A stretch of 15,451 nt of DNA from Candidatus Omnitrophota bacterium (GCA_030640885.1 DAOWIN010000062.1:1-15451), one strand, 5' to 3'; numbered from the stretch's first letter, positions 7,021 through 15,386 are shown. Notes: generated by a model from the letters alone, not told the origin. Made by a program: numbers and translations.

Positions 7021-7060
7021 CCCTCCCTGATATAACATCGGGGGGGGTATTTTTCTTTTT
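7021..7060 (+). terminator. Rho-independent terminator of glnA
   Basis: An 11-bp stem pairs CCCTCCCTGAT (7021-7031) with ATCGGGGGGGG (7037-7047) using two G-U wobbles around a 5-nt loop. A T-rich tract (7050-7060, one C) follows. It lies 65 nt after the glnA stop and should insulate gltB from glnA transcription. An alternative outer pair, ATACCC with GGGTAT, could compete with the base of the stem. Confidence 0.85.
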
Positions 7061-7077
7061 AGCCTTTGTTCTATTGT

Positions 7078-7106
7078 TTGACAGAACAGCGCAAAAATGC
7101 TAAAAT
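7078..7106 (+). promoter_or_regulatory. Near-consensus sigma70 promoter for gltB
   Basis: TTGACA (7078-7083), a 17-nt spacer and TAAAAT (7101-7106) make a strong candidate, reinforced by an extended -10 TG at 7098-7099. It lies just after the glnA terminator. The expected start near 7113 gives a leader of ~107 nt before gltB. Confidence 0.75.
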
Positions 7107-7219
7107 CAACGCTGATAAGGCTTATTTTCAGATTATTACAGACAATTAGCGAGAGATTTTATATTGAAGATGTTTTGAGAGGTTGGACAATAAAACAGAG
7201 ATGTTTTTTTTGAACAAAT

Positions 7220-10200
7220 ATGCTAATGAGAGACTTGCATTTTCCCCGGAAGCAGGGACTTTATGACCCGCAATTTGAGCATAGTTCTTGCGGTGTAGGA
7301 TTTGTTTGTAATATCAAAGGTGGAAAATCCTATGCTATTATTAGGCAAGGGCTGGAGGTTTTGCGGCGTTTGGCGCACCGCGGAGCGACCGGTTCTGACC
7401 CCAAAACCGGTGATGGAGCGGGAATTTTGATTCAGATTCCGCATCAGTTTTTTGTTAAGGTTTGTCCAGAAAGCAGGATTGATTTGCCGTCTTATGGAGA
7501 ATACGGGGCAGGGTTAATTTTTTTGCCCTCTGATTCTCAGGAGCGCTCCTTTTGCAAGGATGCTTTTGCAAAAATTATTAAACAGGAGGGGCAGGTTCTT
7601 TTAGGCTGGCGGCGAGTTCCAATAGACAATTCAAATATAGGCAAAGCCGCTTGTCAAAGCGAACCAATAATCGAACAGGTTTTTATTGCCAAAAATAAAG
7701 CGTTTTTCACCAAAGGTGAATCCGCATCAGAAGAACAATTAAATTTTGAAAGAAAACTTTATATTATCCGTAAGCAAATAGAAAATGTTATACGCCTATC
7801 AAACCTAAAACAAAAGACATTTTTTTACATTACCAACATTTCATCGCGTACCCTTTCTTATAAAGGGTTGCTTATGCCTGAACAATTAGAAGATTTTTTC
7901 CTTGATCTCGAAGATGAAAGCATAAGTAGTGCCCTTTGTCTTGTTCATTCCCGCTATAGCACTAACACCTTTCCTGCATGGGATTTAGCCCAGCCCTTTC
8001 GTTTTTTAGCCCACAATGGCGAGATTAATACCTTGAGGGGAAACATCAATTGGATGCGGGCAAGAGAGGGATTGCTTAAAAGCACTGTTTTTGGCAAAGA
8101 TATTGAGAAAATTAAACCCGTAATTATTCCCGGGGGGAGTGATTCGGCAACTATTGATAATGTCTTTGAACTACTTGTTTTGGTTGGTAAGTCTCTTCCT
8201 GAGGCAATGATGCTCCTTATCCCCGGGGCTTGGGAAGGCAATAAGATAATGTCTGAGAAGCTGAAGGATTTTTATAAATTCCATGCCTGTTTTATGGAAC
8301 CCTGGGATGGTCCGGCGGCAATCGCCTTTACTGATGGGAAAAGCATAGGGGCAGTTTTAGACAGGAATGGTCTACGGCCTGCCCGCTATATTGTAACCAA
8401 AAAGGGATTAGTGGTTATGGCGTCAGAAGTTGGGGTGTTGAATATTGAACCAGAGGATATTCTTATTTCAGGGAGGCTTGAACCGGGGAAAACATTTTTT
8501 ATTGATACTGAAAAAGGGAAAATTGTGGACGATGATGAAGTAAAAGAAACAGTGTCAATGCAATGCGACTATGGAGATTGGATTAAAAAACACATAGTCG
8601 AATTGACTCAACTGCCCGAATCCAAAAACACAGCAAGAGATTCGCAAGACATTCTGACCTTTTTAAAGGTATTTGGTTATACTCGGGAGGACCTGAGGCT
8701 TATTATTAAACCTATGGCAGAGAATGGGCATGAGCCTATAGGTTCGATGGGAAACGATAGCCCTCTCGCAGTTTTGTCTAAGAATCCCCAGCTTCTTTAC
8801 AACTACTTTAAACAATTATTTGCTCAGGTTACCAACCCGGCTATTGATCCTATAAGAGAGGAATTGGTAATGAGCCTTGAGACCTATATTGGTCCAGAGA
8901 AGAATATTTTGGAGCAAACCCCCTCTCATTGCCATCGATTAAGGGTAAAAGAACCAATTCTAACTAACGAACATTTAGCCAAAATTCGCGATATTCATAC
9001 AAAAGAGTTCAAAACAAAAACAATTTCTATTCTCTTTAATGTATCTGATAAGAAAGACTTTGCTAATACCCTAAATAAGATATGTCGGGAAGCCGTTTTC
9101 GCAATAAAGCAATCTTACACCTTTATTGTTTTGAGCGACCGCGGGGTTAATAAAGATTATGCGGCTCTTCCAGCCCTTTTGGCTATAGGTGCGGTTCACC
9201 ATCACTTAATAAAAAAGGCACTGCGCACTCAAATTGGTATTATTTTAGAAAGCGGCGAGCCAAGAGAGGTGCATCACTTTGCCCTTTTATTTGGCTATGG
9301 GGCAGACTGTATCAATCCCTATTTAGCTTATGAAACACTACGGCATCTAATCAACCAAGGTGAGTTAAGTTTGGATTTTGAAACTGCGCTTAAAAATTAT
9401 AAGCAGGCTGTGAATAAAGGTATCTTAAAGATTCTTTCTAAGATGGGAATATCAACCCTGCGAAGTTACCGCGGGGCGCAGATTTTTGAGGCTTTGGGGT
9501 TGGGCGAGCAAGTTGTGGACAGATGTTTTGTGGGAACGGTATCGCGTATTGGCGGTGTTGGTTTTAGAGAAATTAGCGAAGAAACAATTTCAAACCACAA
9601 ACAAGCCTATTCTGAGCAGGGAGCACAATCTCCTTATTTAAGCAGTGGAGGAATCTACCGTTGGAAAAAAGATGGTGAATTTCACCTCTGGAATCCAGAG
9701 ACTATTGCTACTCTCCAAAATGCAGTAAGGAAAAAGGATTACAAAGGATACAAGAGATTTGCCTCTCTTATAAACGAGCAATCGGAAAACCCAACCACTT
9801 TGCGCGGTTTGCTTAAAATTAAGCAAGAACAGGCAGGAATTTCTATTGATGAGGTTGAGCCTGTCAAAGAGATTGCCAAACGTTTTGTAACTGGGGCAAT
9901 GAGTTTTGGTTCAATAAGCCGTGTTGCCCATGAAACTTTGGCTATTGCGATGAATAGAATGGGAGCTAAATCCAATACTGGCGAGGGCGGAGAAGACCCA
10001 TCGCGGTTTATTCCTTTCCCGAATGGCGATTCTGCTCGCAGTGCGATAAAACAGGTTGCTTCAGGTAGATTTGGCGTTGCTACAAATTATCTTATTAATG
10101 CCGATGAATTGCAAATAAAGATTGCTCAAGGTGCGAAACCGGGCGAGGGAGGGCAACTCCCCGGGCACAAGGTAAGCGAAATAATTGCTAAAACCCGTTA

Positions 10201-11785
10201 TACAACCCCGGGGGTAACCCTGATTTCTCCCCCGCCCCATCATGATATTTATTCAATTGAGGATTTAGCTCAGTTGATTTTTGATTTAAAGAATACAAAT
10301 CCCAATGCTCGTATAAGCGTAAAATTGGTATCTGAAATTGGCGTAGGAACCATTGCCGCAGGTGTAGTAAAGGGGCATGCAGATATGATTTTGATTTCCG
10401 GCGGTGATGGTGGAACCGGTGCTTCTCCGAAGAGTTCTATTAGGCATTGCGGATTGCCTTGGGAATTAGGTCTTTCTGAAACCCATCAGACATTGGTGTT
10501 AAATGATTTGAGGAGCAGGGTGCGTCTACAAACCGATGGGCAGATGCGCACCGGTAGAGATGTGGCGATTGCCGCTCTCCTGGGAGCGGAAGAATATGGT
10601 TTTTGCACATCGGCGTTAATTGTTTGCGGATGCGTTATGCTGAGACACTGCCATCTTAATACCTGTTCGATAGGTATTGCTACCCAAGATGAGATTTTGC
10701 AGAGGAGATTTAGGGGCAAACCCGAATATGTTGTTGATTATTTTCATTTTGTTGCTCAGGAATTACGCGAGATTATGGCAGGTTTAGGAATTAAAAAGCT
10801 GGATAAAATGATTGGTAGGACAGAACTTTTAGAGCTAAATGAGGGGATCATTCCTCGCAAGGCGAAAGGGATAGATTGCACAAAAATTTTGTATAAACCC
10901 AAAGTTGCCAAAAGCATCAGTACTCACTGCACAATTAAGCAAAATCACGGCATTGACGCTGTTTTGGACCATAAGCTTATTGAATTCGCAAAACCAGCGT
11001 TAGAAAAGGCTCAAGCGGTAAAAATAGAATTGGGGATTGAAAATGTGCATAGAACAACCGGCGCTATGCTGAGCGGCGAGGTTTGCAAGAGATATGGAGA
11101 AACGGCTCTCGCCGAAGATACGATTTGCTGTAAATTCAAAGGTGTTGCCGGACAGAGTTTTGGGGCATGGCTGGCAAAAGGAATTAGTTTTGAACTTGAG
11201 GGTTTAGCAAACGATTATGTCGGTAAAGGTATCTCTGGGGGAAAAATAATTATCTATCCTTTTAAATTAAGCGATTATAAGGCGGAGACGAATATTCTTA
11301 TCGGCAATACAACCTTTTATGGAGCAATATCGGGAGAGGCTTATATTCGGGGTGTTGCCGGAGAAAGGTTTTGCATACGAAATTCTGGTCTTTATGCTGT
11401 AGTTGAAGGTGTGGGTGACCATGGTTGTGAGTATATGACTGGCGGGAGAGTTGTTATTTTAGGCAAAACTGGCAGGAATTTTGCCGCCGGGATGTCCGGT
11501 GGTATTGCCTATGTTTATGATAAAGATAACAATTTTCAAGATAGATGCAATATGAATATGGTGGAATTGGAGAAATTATCGGGTGAGGACGAGGCAACTA
11601 TTCATAATTTAGTTCGTAATCATTATAGATATACCCAGAGCCCTTTGGCAAAAAATATTCTTGATGATTTTAGCCATAAAATGGAAAGATTTGTCAAAGT
11701 TATGCCTATGGAATATAAACGTATTTTAGAGGGGGCTAAAGAGATAGAGAGAAAGTTGGATTTGATGGAGGTGTCAGATGGGTAG
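7220..11785 (+). CDS. gltB: Glutamate synthase, large (alpha) subunit
   Basis: This is a 1521-residue GOGAT large subunit. It hydrolyses glutamine and channels ammonia to 2-oxoglutarate on an FMN domain, yielding two glutamates. The order is as expected. A class II amidotransferase begins after a 23-residue propeptide at the nucleophile Cys24 (HSSCGVGF), with NGEINTLRGN from 266. A central domain spans roughly 460-780. The FMN-binding synthase domain includes QGAKPGEGGQLPGHKV and SGGDGGTGASP (1060-1070). The 3Fe-4S ligands are C1138, C1144 and C1149 (CX5CX4C), and the C-terminal GXGXG beta-helix covers about 1270-1490. The usual 'NTCPVG' reads NTCSIG. The start lacks a clear Shine-Dalgarno, and an in-frame ATG at 7226 is an alternative. 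The gene has its own strong promoter and is followed by gltD after 78 nt. Confidence 0.97.
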   Translation: MLMRDLHFPRKQGLYDPQFEHSSCGVGFVCNIKGGKSYAIIRQGLEVLRRLAHRGATGSDPKTGDGAGILIQIPHQFFVKVCPESRIDLPSYGEYGAGLIFLPSDSQERSFCKDAFAKIIKQEGQVLLGWRRVPIDNSNIGKAACQSEPIIEQVFIAKNKAFFTKGESASEEQLNFERKLYIIRKQIENVIRLSNLKQKTFFYITNISSRTLSYKGLLMPEQLEDFFLDLEDESISSALCLVHSRYSTNTFPAWDLAQPFRFLAHNGEINTLRGNINWMRAREGLLKSTVFGKDIEKIKPVIIPGGSDSATIDNVFELLVLVGKSLPEAMMLLIPGAWEGNKIMSEKLKDFYKFHACFMEPWDGPAAIAFTDGKSIGAVLDRNGLRPARYIVTKKGLVVMASEVGVLNIEPEDILISGRLEPGKTFFIDTEKGKIVDDDEVKETVSMQCDYGDWIKKHIVELTQLPESKNTARDSQDILTFLKVFGYTREDLRLIIKPMAENGHEPIGSMGNDSPLAVLSKNPQLLYNYFKQLFAQVTNPAIDPIREELVMSLETYIGPEKNILEQTPSHCHRLRVKEPILTNEHLAKIRDIHTKEFKTKTISILFNVSDKKDFANTLNKICREAVFAIKQSYTFIVLSDRGVNKDYAALPALLAIGAVHHHLIKKALRTQIGIILESGEPREVHHFALLFGYGADCINPYLAYETLRHLINQGELSLDFETALKNYKQAVNKGILKILSKMGISTLRSYRGAQIFEALGLGEQVVDRCFVGTVSRIGGVGFREISEETISNHKQAYSEQGAQSPYLSSGGIYRWKKDGEFHLWNPETIATLQNAVRKKDYKGYKRFASLINEQSENPTTLRGLLKIKQEQAGISIDEVEPVKEIAKRFVTGAMSFGSISRVAHETLAIAMNRMGAKSNTGEGGEDPSRFIPFPNGDSARSAIKQVASGRFGVATNYLINADELQIKIAQGAKPGEGGQLPGHKVSEIIAKTRYTTPGVTLISPPPHHDIYSIEDLAQLIFDLKNTNPNARISVKLVSEIGVGTIAAGVVKGHADMILISGGDGGTGASPKSSIRHCGLPWELGLSETHQTLVLNDLRSRVRLQTDGQMRTGRDVAIAALLGAEEYGFCTSALIVCGCVMLRHCHLNTCSIGIATQDEILQRRFRGKPEYVVDYFHFVAQELREIMAGLGIKKLDKMIGRTELLELNEGIIPRKAKGIDCTKILYKPKVAKSISTHCTIKQNHGIDAVLDHKLIEFAKPALEKAQAVKIELGIENVHRTTGAMLSGEVCKRYGETALAEDTICCKFKGVAGQSFGAWLAKGISFELEGLANDYVGKGISGGKIIIYPFKLSDYKAETNILIGNTTFYGAISGEAYIRGVAGERFCIRNSGLYAVVEGVGDHGCEYMTGGRVVILGKTGRNFAAGMSGGIAYVYDKDNNFQDRCNMNMVELEKLSGEDEATIHNLVRNHYRYTQSPLAKNILDDFSHKMERFVKVMPMEYKRILEGAKEIERKLDLMEVSDG

Positions 11786-11810
11786 AACGGATACGCTAAA
11801 TCACAAATAA

Positions 11811-11829
11811 CATCCGCCTGAGGCGGATG
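11811..11829. repeat. 19-bp palindrome CATCCGCCTGAGGCGGATG
   Basis: This is a perfect odd-length palindrome (9-bp arms, central G) in the 78-nt gap between gltB and gltD. It is followed by the simple duplication GGAATTTGGAATTT. Its 15-nt heart recurs at 13370-13384 before the next gene but one. No T tract follows, so it is not a classical terminator. It could be a processing or stability hairpin, or a dispersed repeat. Confidence 0.85.
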
Positions 11830-11863
11830 GTGCTTGGAATTTGGAATTTTTGGAGTTTATAAT

Positions 11864-13285
11864 ATGGGTGACCCCAAAGGATTTTTAAAGGTTAAGCGGC
11901 AAAAACTTAAATACAGGCCGGTGCAGGAGCGGCTCAAAGATTTCCAAGAGGTAACAACTCTGCGTAGCAATGAGCATTCTCAAGAGCAAGCCTCCCGCTG
12001 TATGGATTGCGGCGTTCCTTTTTGCCACTGGGCTTGTCCTATAGGAAATTATATTCCCGAGTGGAATGATTTAGTCTTCCATAGTCATTGGAAAAAGGCT
12101 TATGAATTGCTTACGGCTACTAATAGTCTTGCCGAAATTACTGGTCGTCTTTGTCCTGCTCCCTGCGAGCATAGCTGTGTTTTAGGCATAAGCGATGATC
12201 CGGTAACTATAAGAGAAAATGAATTGGCAATTATTGAGTATGCATTTGAAAATGGATTGGTTAAGCCCAATCCGCCTAAAAAACGAAGCGGAAAACGCAT
12301 AGCTGTTGTTGGCTCAGGTCCGGCAGGGCTTTCCTGTGCAATTCAGCTTAATAAAGTAGGGCACAAGGTTCTTGTTTTTGAAAAAGATAACAAAATTGGG
12401 GGAATTTTGCGTTATGGGATTCCCGACTTTAAATTAGAGAAATGGGTTATTGATAGGCGGCTTAAAATTTTAGAGGAAGAAGGGATTGAATTTGCCCGCA
12501 ATGTCAATGTGGGAAAGGATTTATCTGCCGATCAACTCTTAAATAAATTTGATGCAGTTTGTCTTAGCGGAGGTAGCCGTGTGCCTCGCGATTTAAACAT
12601 TGATGGCAGGAATTTAAAAAAGATACATTTTGCGATGGATTATCTAGTCCAAAGCAATAAAAAGGTTCTGGGCCGGGCTATTCATCAAAATGAGATTATT
12701 GATGCCAAAAACAAGCGGGTAGTGGTTATCGGCGGAGGGGATACGGGTTCAGATTGCATGGGTACTGCTCACAGGCAGGGAGCAAATCGTGTTCTTCAAA
12801 TAGAGCTTCTTTCTAAACCGCCCGAATATCGAAGCGAAGATTGCCTTTGGCCTATGTCCCCTACAGTATTAAAAACTTCAACATCTCATGAAGAGGGTGG
12901 AGAGCGTCAATGGTCAATTTTGACAAAAAGATTTATCGGAGAAAACGGGCAGGTGAGGAAGATTTCCTGCGTAAAGGTGGAATTTTTGTCTAATGCCGAA
13001 AAGGGTCGCCCACTGATGAAAGAGATTCCTCATAGTGAATTTGAGATTGAGGCAGATTTGGTAATCCTTGCCGTAGGTTTTATTTATCCCGAGCGGCAGG
13101 GGTTATTATCAGACCTTGGGATAGAATTGAGTGAACAAGGCAATGTCCAAACAGATGGTAGATATATGACCTCAAAGAAAGGAATATTTTCCGCCGGCGA
13201 TATGAGACGAGGGCAATCACTTATTACCTGGGCAATCTCTGAGGGGAAAACTGCAGCTTATCATATTAATAAGTATCTTAAATAA
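11864..13285 (+). CDS. gltD: Glutamate synthase, small (beta) subunit
   Basis: This is a 473-residue flavoprotein that passes electrons from NAD(P)H through FAD and Fe-S clusters to GltB. N-terminal cysteines are C46, C49, C54 and C58 (CMDCGVPFCHWAC), with a second set C97, C101 and C105; these hold the two 4Fe-4S clusters. The FAD Rossmann motif is GSGPAG (150-155). The NAD(P)H motif is GGGDTG (290-295), and the C-terminal FAD segment is GIFSAGDMRRGQSLITWA. The frame is open from 11834, but homology begins at MGDPKGF. TGGAG lies 8 nt before the ATG at 11864, so that start is chosen. The gene is the partner of the upstream gltB and is probably cotranscribed with it. Confidence 0.96.
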   Translation: MGDPKGFLKVKRQKLKYRPVQERLKDFQEVTTLRSNEHSQEQASRCMDCGVPFCHWACPIGNYIPEWNDLVFHSHWKKAYELLTATNSLAEITGRLCPAPCEHSCVLGISDDPVTIRENELAIIEYAFENGLVKPNPPKKRSGKRIAVVGSGPAGLSCAIQLNKVGHKVLVFEKDNKIGGILRYGIPDFKLEKWVIDRRLKILEEEGIEFARNVNVGKDLSADQLLNKFDAVCLSGGSRVPRDLNIDGRNLKKIHFAMDYLVQSNKKVLGRAIHQNEIIDAKNKRVVVIGGGDTGSDCMGTAHRQGANRVLQIELLSKPPEYRSEDCLWPMSPTVLKTSTSHEEGGERQWSILTKRFIGENGQVRKISCVKVEFLSNAEKGRPLMKEIPHSEFEIEADLVILAVGFIYPERQGLLSDLGIELSEQGNVQTDGRYMTSKKGIFSAGDMRRGQSLITWAISEGKTAAYHINKYLK

Positions 13286-13334
13286 AATACGGGTTTTCGG
13301 ATTAACCATTGGAAAAAATTTTCCTAAATTTTTT

Positions 13335-13363
13335 CTGACAGGATTTCTAACGGGGTAAATAAT
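13335..13363 (+). promoter_or_regulatory. Possible promoter for the GltB-like gene
   Basis: CTGACA (13335-13340) and AATAAT (13358-13363), each 5 of 6 to consensus, are spaced 17 nt apart in the 114-nt gap after gltD. The transcript would start at or inside the palindrome at 13368-13386. This is moderate evidence only, and readthrough from gltBD is equally possible. Confidence 0.45.
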
Positions 13364-13367
13364 CAGT

Positions 13368-13386
13368 TATCCGCCTCAGGCGGATA
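13368..13386. repeat. 19-bp palindrome TATCCGCCTCAGGCGGATA
   Basis: This is the second copy of the TCCGCCTNAGGCGGA palindrome (9-bp arms, central C), here with T/A outer ends. It ends 2 nt before the AGGAGG Shine-Dalgarno (13389-13394) of the next gene, so a hairpin here would sit right beside the ribosome site. The outer base pairs differ from those of copy 1 but are complementary within each copy. Confidence 0.85.
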
Positions 13387-13399
13387 GCAGGAGGAAAAA

Positions 13400-14989
13400 A
13401 TGAATTTACAGAGACCAAATGCTGATGAAGCGACCCAGACATTTAATCGGTCAAAGAGTGTGGTTCCCGGTTCGGGACTTTGTTCAAGATGTATTGATGG
13501 CTGTCGGGGGAATTGTGAGGTTTTTAAAGCCTCTTTTAGAGGCCGAGAGGTTATTTATCCTGGTCCTTTTGGAGATGTAACTGCGGGAGGAGATAAGGAT
13601 TATCCCGTAGATTATTCCCATTTAAACATTCAGGGGTATGCTTTGGGCGCTAAGGGTTTGCCCGAGGGAGTTGAAGCAGGTCCGGATACAGCAACCTTTC
13701 CCAGTGTTGATACGGAAACCGAATATGGTTGGGATATTAAAGTAAAAATGAAGGTTCCCATTTTTACCGGGGCATTGGGTTCAACCGAGATTGCTCGTAA
13801 AAATTGGGAGCATTTTGCAATTGGAGCGGCTATTTCCGGAGTTACTATTGTTTGCGGCGAGAATGTCTGCGGCATTGATCCGCAGCTTGAGCGCAATCCA
13901 CAAGGCAAAGTAGTAAAGGCTCCGGATATGGATAGACGCATTGAATTATACAAAAGATTTCATAGCGGTTATGGCGAAATTCTGGTGCAGATGAATGTAG
14001 AAGATACCCGTTTAGGCGTAGCCGAATATTTAAGGAAGAAGCATAATTTGGAAACCATTGAGCTAAAATGGGGGCAAGGGGCTAAGTGTATAGGTGGGGA
14101 GATCAAGGTTAAGAAATTAGAAAGAGCCCTTGAACTCAAGAAACGGGGATATATCGTAACCCCCGATCCTACGGTTCATGCCATTCAAGAGGCTTTCAAA
14201 GACGGGGCGATTAAGGAGTTTGAAAGACACTCCCGCTTAGGATTTGTTTCCGAAGAGTCGTTTTTAGCCGAGGTAAAACGCTTGAGGGATTTAGGCTTTA
14301 AACGCATAACCTTAAAAACGGGCGCTTATTCTATGCGTGAATTGGCTATGGCTATAAAATATGCTTCCTTAGCCAAAATAGATTTGCTTACTATAGATGG
14401 CGCTCCGGGAGGCACAGGGATGAGCCCTTGGCGGATGATGGAGGAATGGGGGATTCCCACTTTTTACCTGCAGGCTTTAGCTTATGAGTTCTGCGAGAAA
14501 TTAACCAAAAAGGGAATGCGCGTGCCGGATATAGCAATAGCCGGCGGTTTTTCCAGCGAAGACCATATTTTTAAAGTATTGTCTATGGGAGCTCCCTATG
14601 CAAAAGCGGTTTGTATGGGAAGGGCGCTTATGATTCCCGGAATGGTTGGCAAAAACATAGACGGTTGGATTAAATCAAATGATCTGCCCAGGAGTGTTTC
14701 TGCTTTTGGTAGTACCCCTCAGGAAATATTTGTTTGCTATGAAGAATTGGTTGATAAGTATGGCAAGGAGATGGAGAATATTCCTTTGGGGGCGATAGGC
14801 ATATATTCTTTTTCCCAAAAGATTAAGGTTGGCTTGCAGCAGCTTATGGCTGGGAGTAGAAATTTTCGTCTAAACACAATCTCACGCAAAGATGTTATGG
14901 CTTTAACCGAAGAAGCGGCAAAAATTTCTGGCATTCCTTATGTAATGAAAGCGTACCGCGAGGAAGCAGAGGCGATTTTAGAAGGTTGA
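13400..14989 (+). CDS. GltB-like FMN-binding protein without amidotransferase domain (glutamate synthase family)
   Basis: This is a 529-residue protein related to the FMN/synthase domain of GOGAT. KWGQGAKCIGGEIKV (from 223) corresponds to the GltB QGAKPGEGG loop, and DGAPGGTGMSP (333-343) to SGGDGGTGASP. It lacks the glutaminase domain, the GXGXG beta-helix and the CX5CX4C 3Fe-4S ligands; only the lone C405 (AVCMGRAL) is near that point. Instead it has an N-terminal CX2CX3CX3C cluster (C28, C31, C35, C39), which could bind an Fe-S centre. AGGAGG lies 5 nt before the ATG. The position after gltBD suggests a nitrogen or amino-acid redox role. Family members of this size are usually annotated only as 'FMN-binding glutamate synthase family', and the reaction is unknown. 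An archaeal-type GltS role is possible but not shown. Confidence 0.85.
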   Translation: MNLQRPNADEATQTFNRSKSVVPGSGLCSRCIDGCRGNCEVFKASFRGREVIYPGPFGDVTAGGDKDYPVDYSHLNIQGYALGAKGLPEGVEAGPDTATFPSVDTETEYGWDIKVKMKVPIFTGALGSTEIARKNWEHFAIGAAISGVTIVCGENVCGIDPQLERNPQGKVVKAPDMDRRIELYKRFHSGYGEILVQMNVEDTRLGVAEYLRKKHNLETIELKWGQGAKCIGGEIKVKKLERALELKKRGYIVTPDPTVHAIQEAFKDGAIKEFERHSRLGFVSEESFLAEVKRLRDLGFKRITLKTGAYSMRELAMAIKYASLAKIDLLTIDGAPGGTGMSPWRMMEEWGIPTFYLQALAYEFCEKLTKKGMRVPDIAIAGGFSSEDHIFKVLSMGAPYAKAVCMGRALMIPGMVGKNIDGWIKSNDLPRSVSAFGSTPQEIFVCYEELVDKYGKEMENIPLGAIGIYSFSQKIKVGLQQLMAGSRNFRLNTISRKDVMALTEEAAKISGIPYVMKAYREEAEAILEG

Positions 14990-15004
14990 TTTTAAATATC
15001 ACTA

Positions 15005-15058
15005 AACTTTGGCAAATTTTCCAAAAGAATATAAGCAAAAGGAATTTTTGCCAAAGTT
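15005..15058. repeat. Compact palindrome AACTTTGGCAAA...TTTGCCAAAGTT
   Basis: AACTTTGGCAAATTTTCC (15005-15022) pairs with GGAATTTTTGCCAAAGTT (15041-15058) at 16 of 18 positions around an 18-nt loop. It begins 15 nt after the stop of the GltB-like gene. It carries the same arm motif as repeat copy 2 (5337-5350 and 5557-5570) but without the ~150 bp core. No T tract follows, so termination is possible but not typical. Confidence 0.85.
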
Positions 15059-15139
15059 GAGCATCTTAAATAAAATTTGTTTCTAACCTACCATTTTTAT
15101 ATTAAATATCCTACCTTTATTATCAATGCCGCTTTATAG

Positions 15140-15182
15140 AACCCTTCCTTTGTTATTTTCATAATTCCATAAAGGGTTTTTT
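15140..15182 (+). terminator. Terminator-like hairpin with large loop
   Basis: AACCCTT (15140-15146) can pair with AAGGGTT (15172-15178), and a run of six T (15177-15182) follows. The 25-nt loop contains a minor TTAT/ATAA stem. The stem is short and the loop large, so efficiency is doubtful, but the place is right for ending the GOGAT-block transcripts. Confidence 0.4.
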
Positions 15183-15317
15183 GGGTTTATAGAGTTCGTT
15201 GGTTTCACTGGGTTTGTTGGGTTCGTTGGGTTCGTTGGGTTTAACTCAATAAACCCCATTAACCCCATTAACCCCATTAACCCCATTAACCCCATTAACC
15301 CCATAAACTTCAATTAA
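15183..15317. repeat. Strand-switching 9-bp tandem repeat array
   Basis: Fifteen consecutive 9-nt units keep one register. The first seven are G-rich (GGGTTTATA, GAGTTCGTT, GGTTTCACT, GGGTTTGTT, GGGTTCGTT twice, GGGTTTAAC). Then come TCAATAAAC, five perfect CCCATTAAC units (15255-15299), CCCATAAAC and TTCAATTAA. The reverse complement of the right half has the same GGGTT-plus-four-bases scaffold as the left half. The two halves therefore form an imperfect hairpin about a centre near 15246. A frame open on the minus strand is merely the repeat read in threes. No gene is seen between 14990 and 15420. Confidence 0.85.
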
Positions 15318-15333
15318 CTCTAATAGAATTCGC

Positions 15334-15362
15334 TTGACAAGAACCAAAATATAGAATATATT
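15334..15362 (+). promoter_or_regulatory. Strong sigma70-type promoter for the gene at 15421
   Basis: A perfect TTGACA (15334-15339), a 17-nt spacer and TATATT (15357-15362, 5 of 6) lie downstream of the 9-bp array. The transcript would begin near 15369, so its first nucleotides include the small hairpin at 15371-15386. Confidence 0.75.
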
Positions 15363-15370
15363 TATAAGGA

Positions 15371-15386
15371 CGGACGGGTCAGTCCG
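15371..15386 (+). promoter_or_regulatory. Small hairpin at the 5' end of the last transcript
   Basis: CGGAC (15371-15375) pairs with GTCCG (15382-15386) around GGGTCA, at the predicted transcript 5' end. It may protect the mRNA or be an operator-like site. There is no T tract directly after it (TTAAAAAAG follows), so a terminator is unlikely. Confidence 0.4.

Noticed and set aside
7097..7213. 38-codon open frame in the gltB leader
   Set aside because: Its ATG lies within the predicted promoter -10 region, so the transcript would not include it. It also has no Shine-Dalgarno and no recognisable product.
15183..15317. CRISPR-like array
   Set aside because: Units are 9 nt, contiguous and without spacers, and there are no cas genes nearby.
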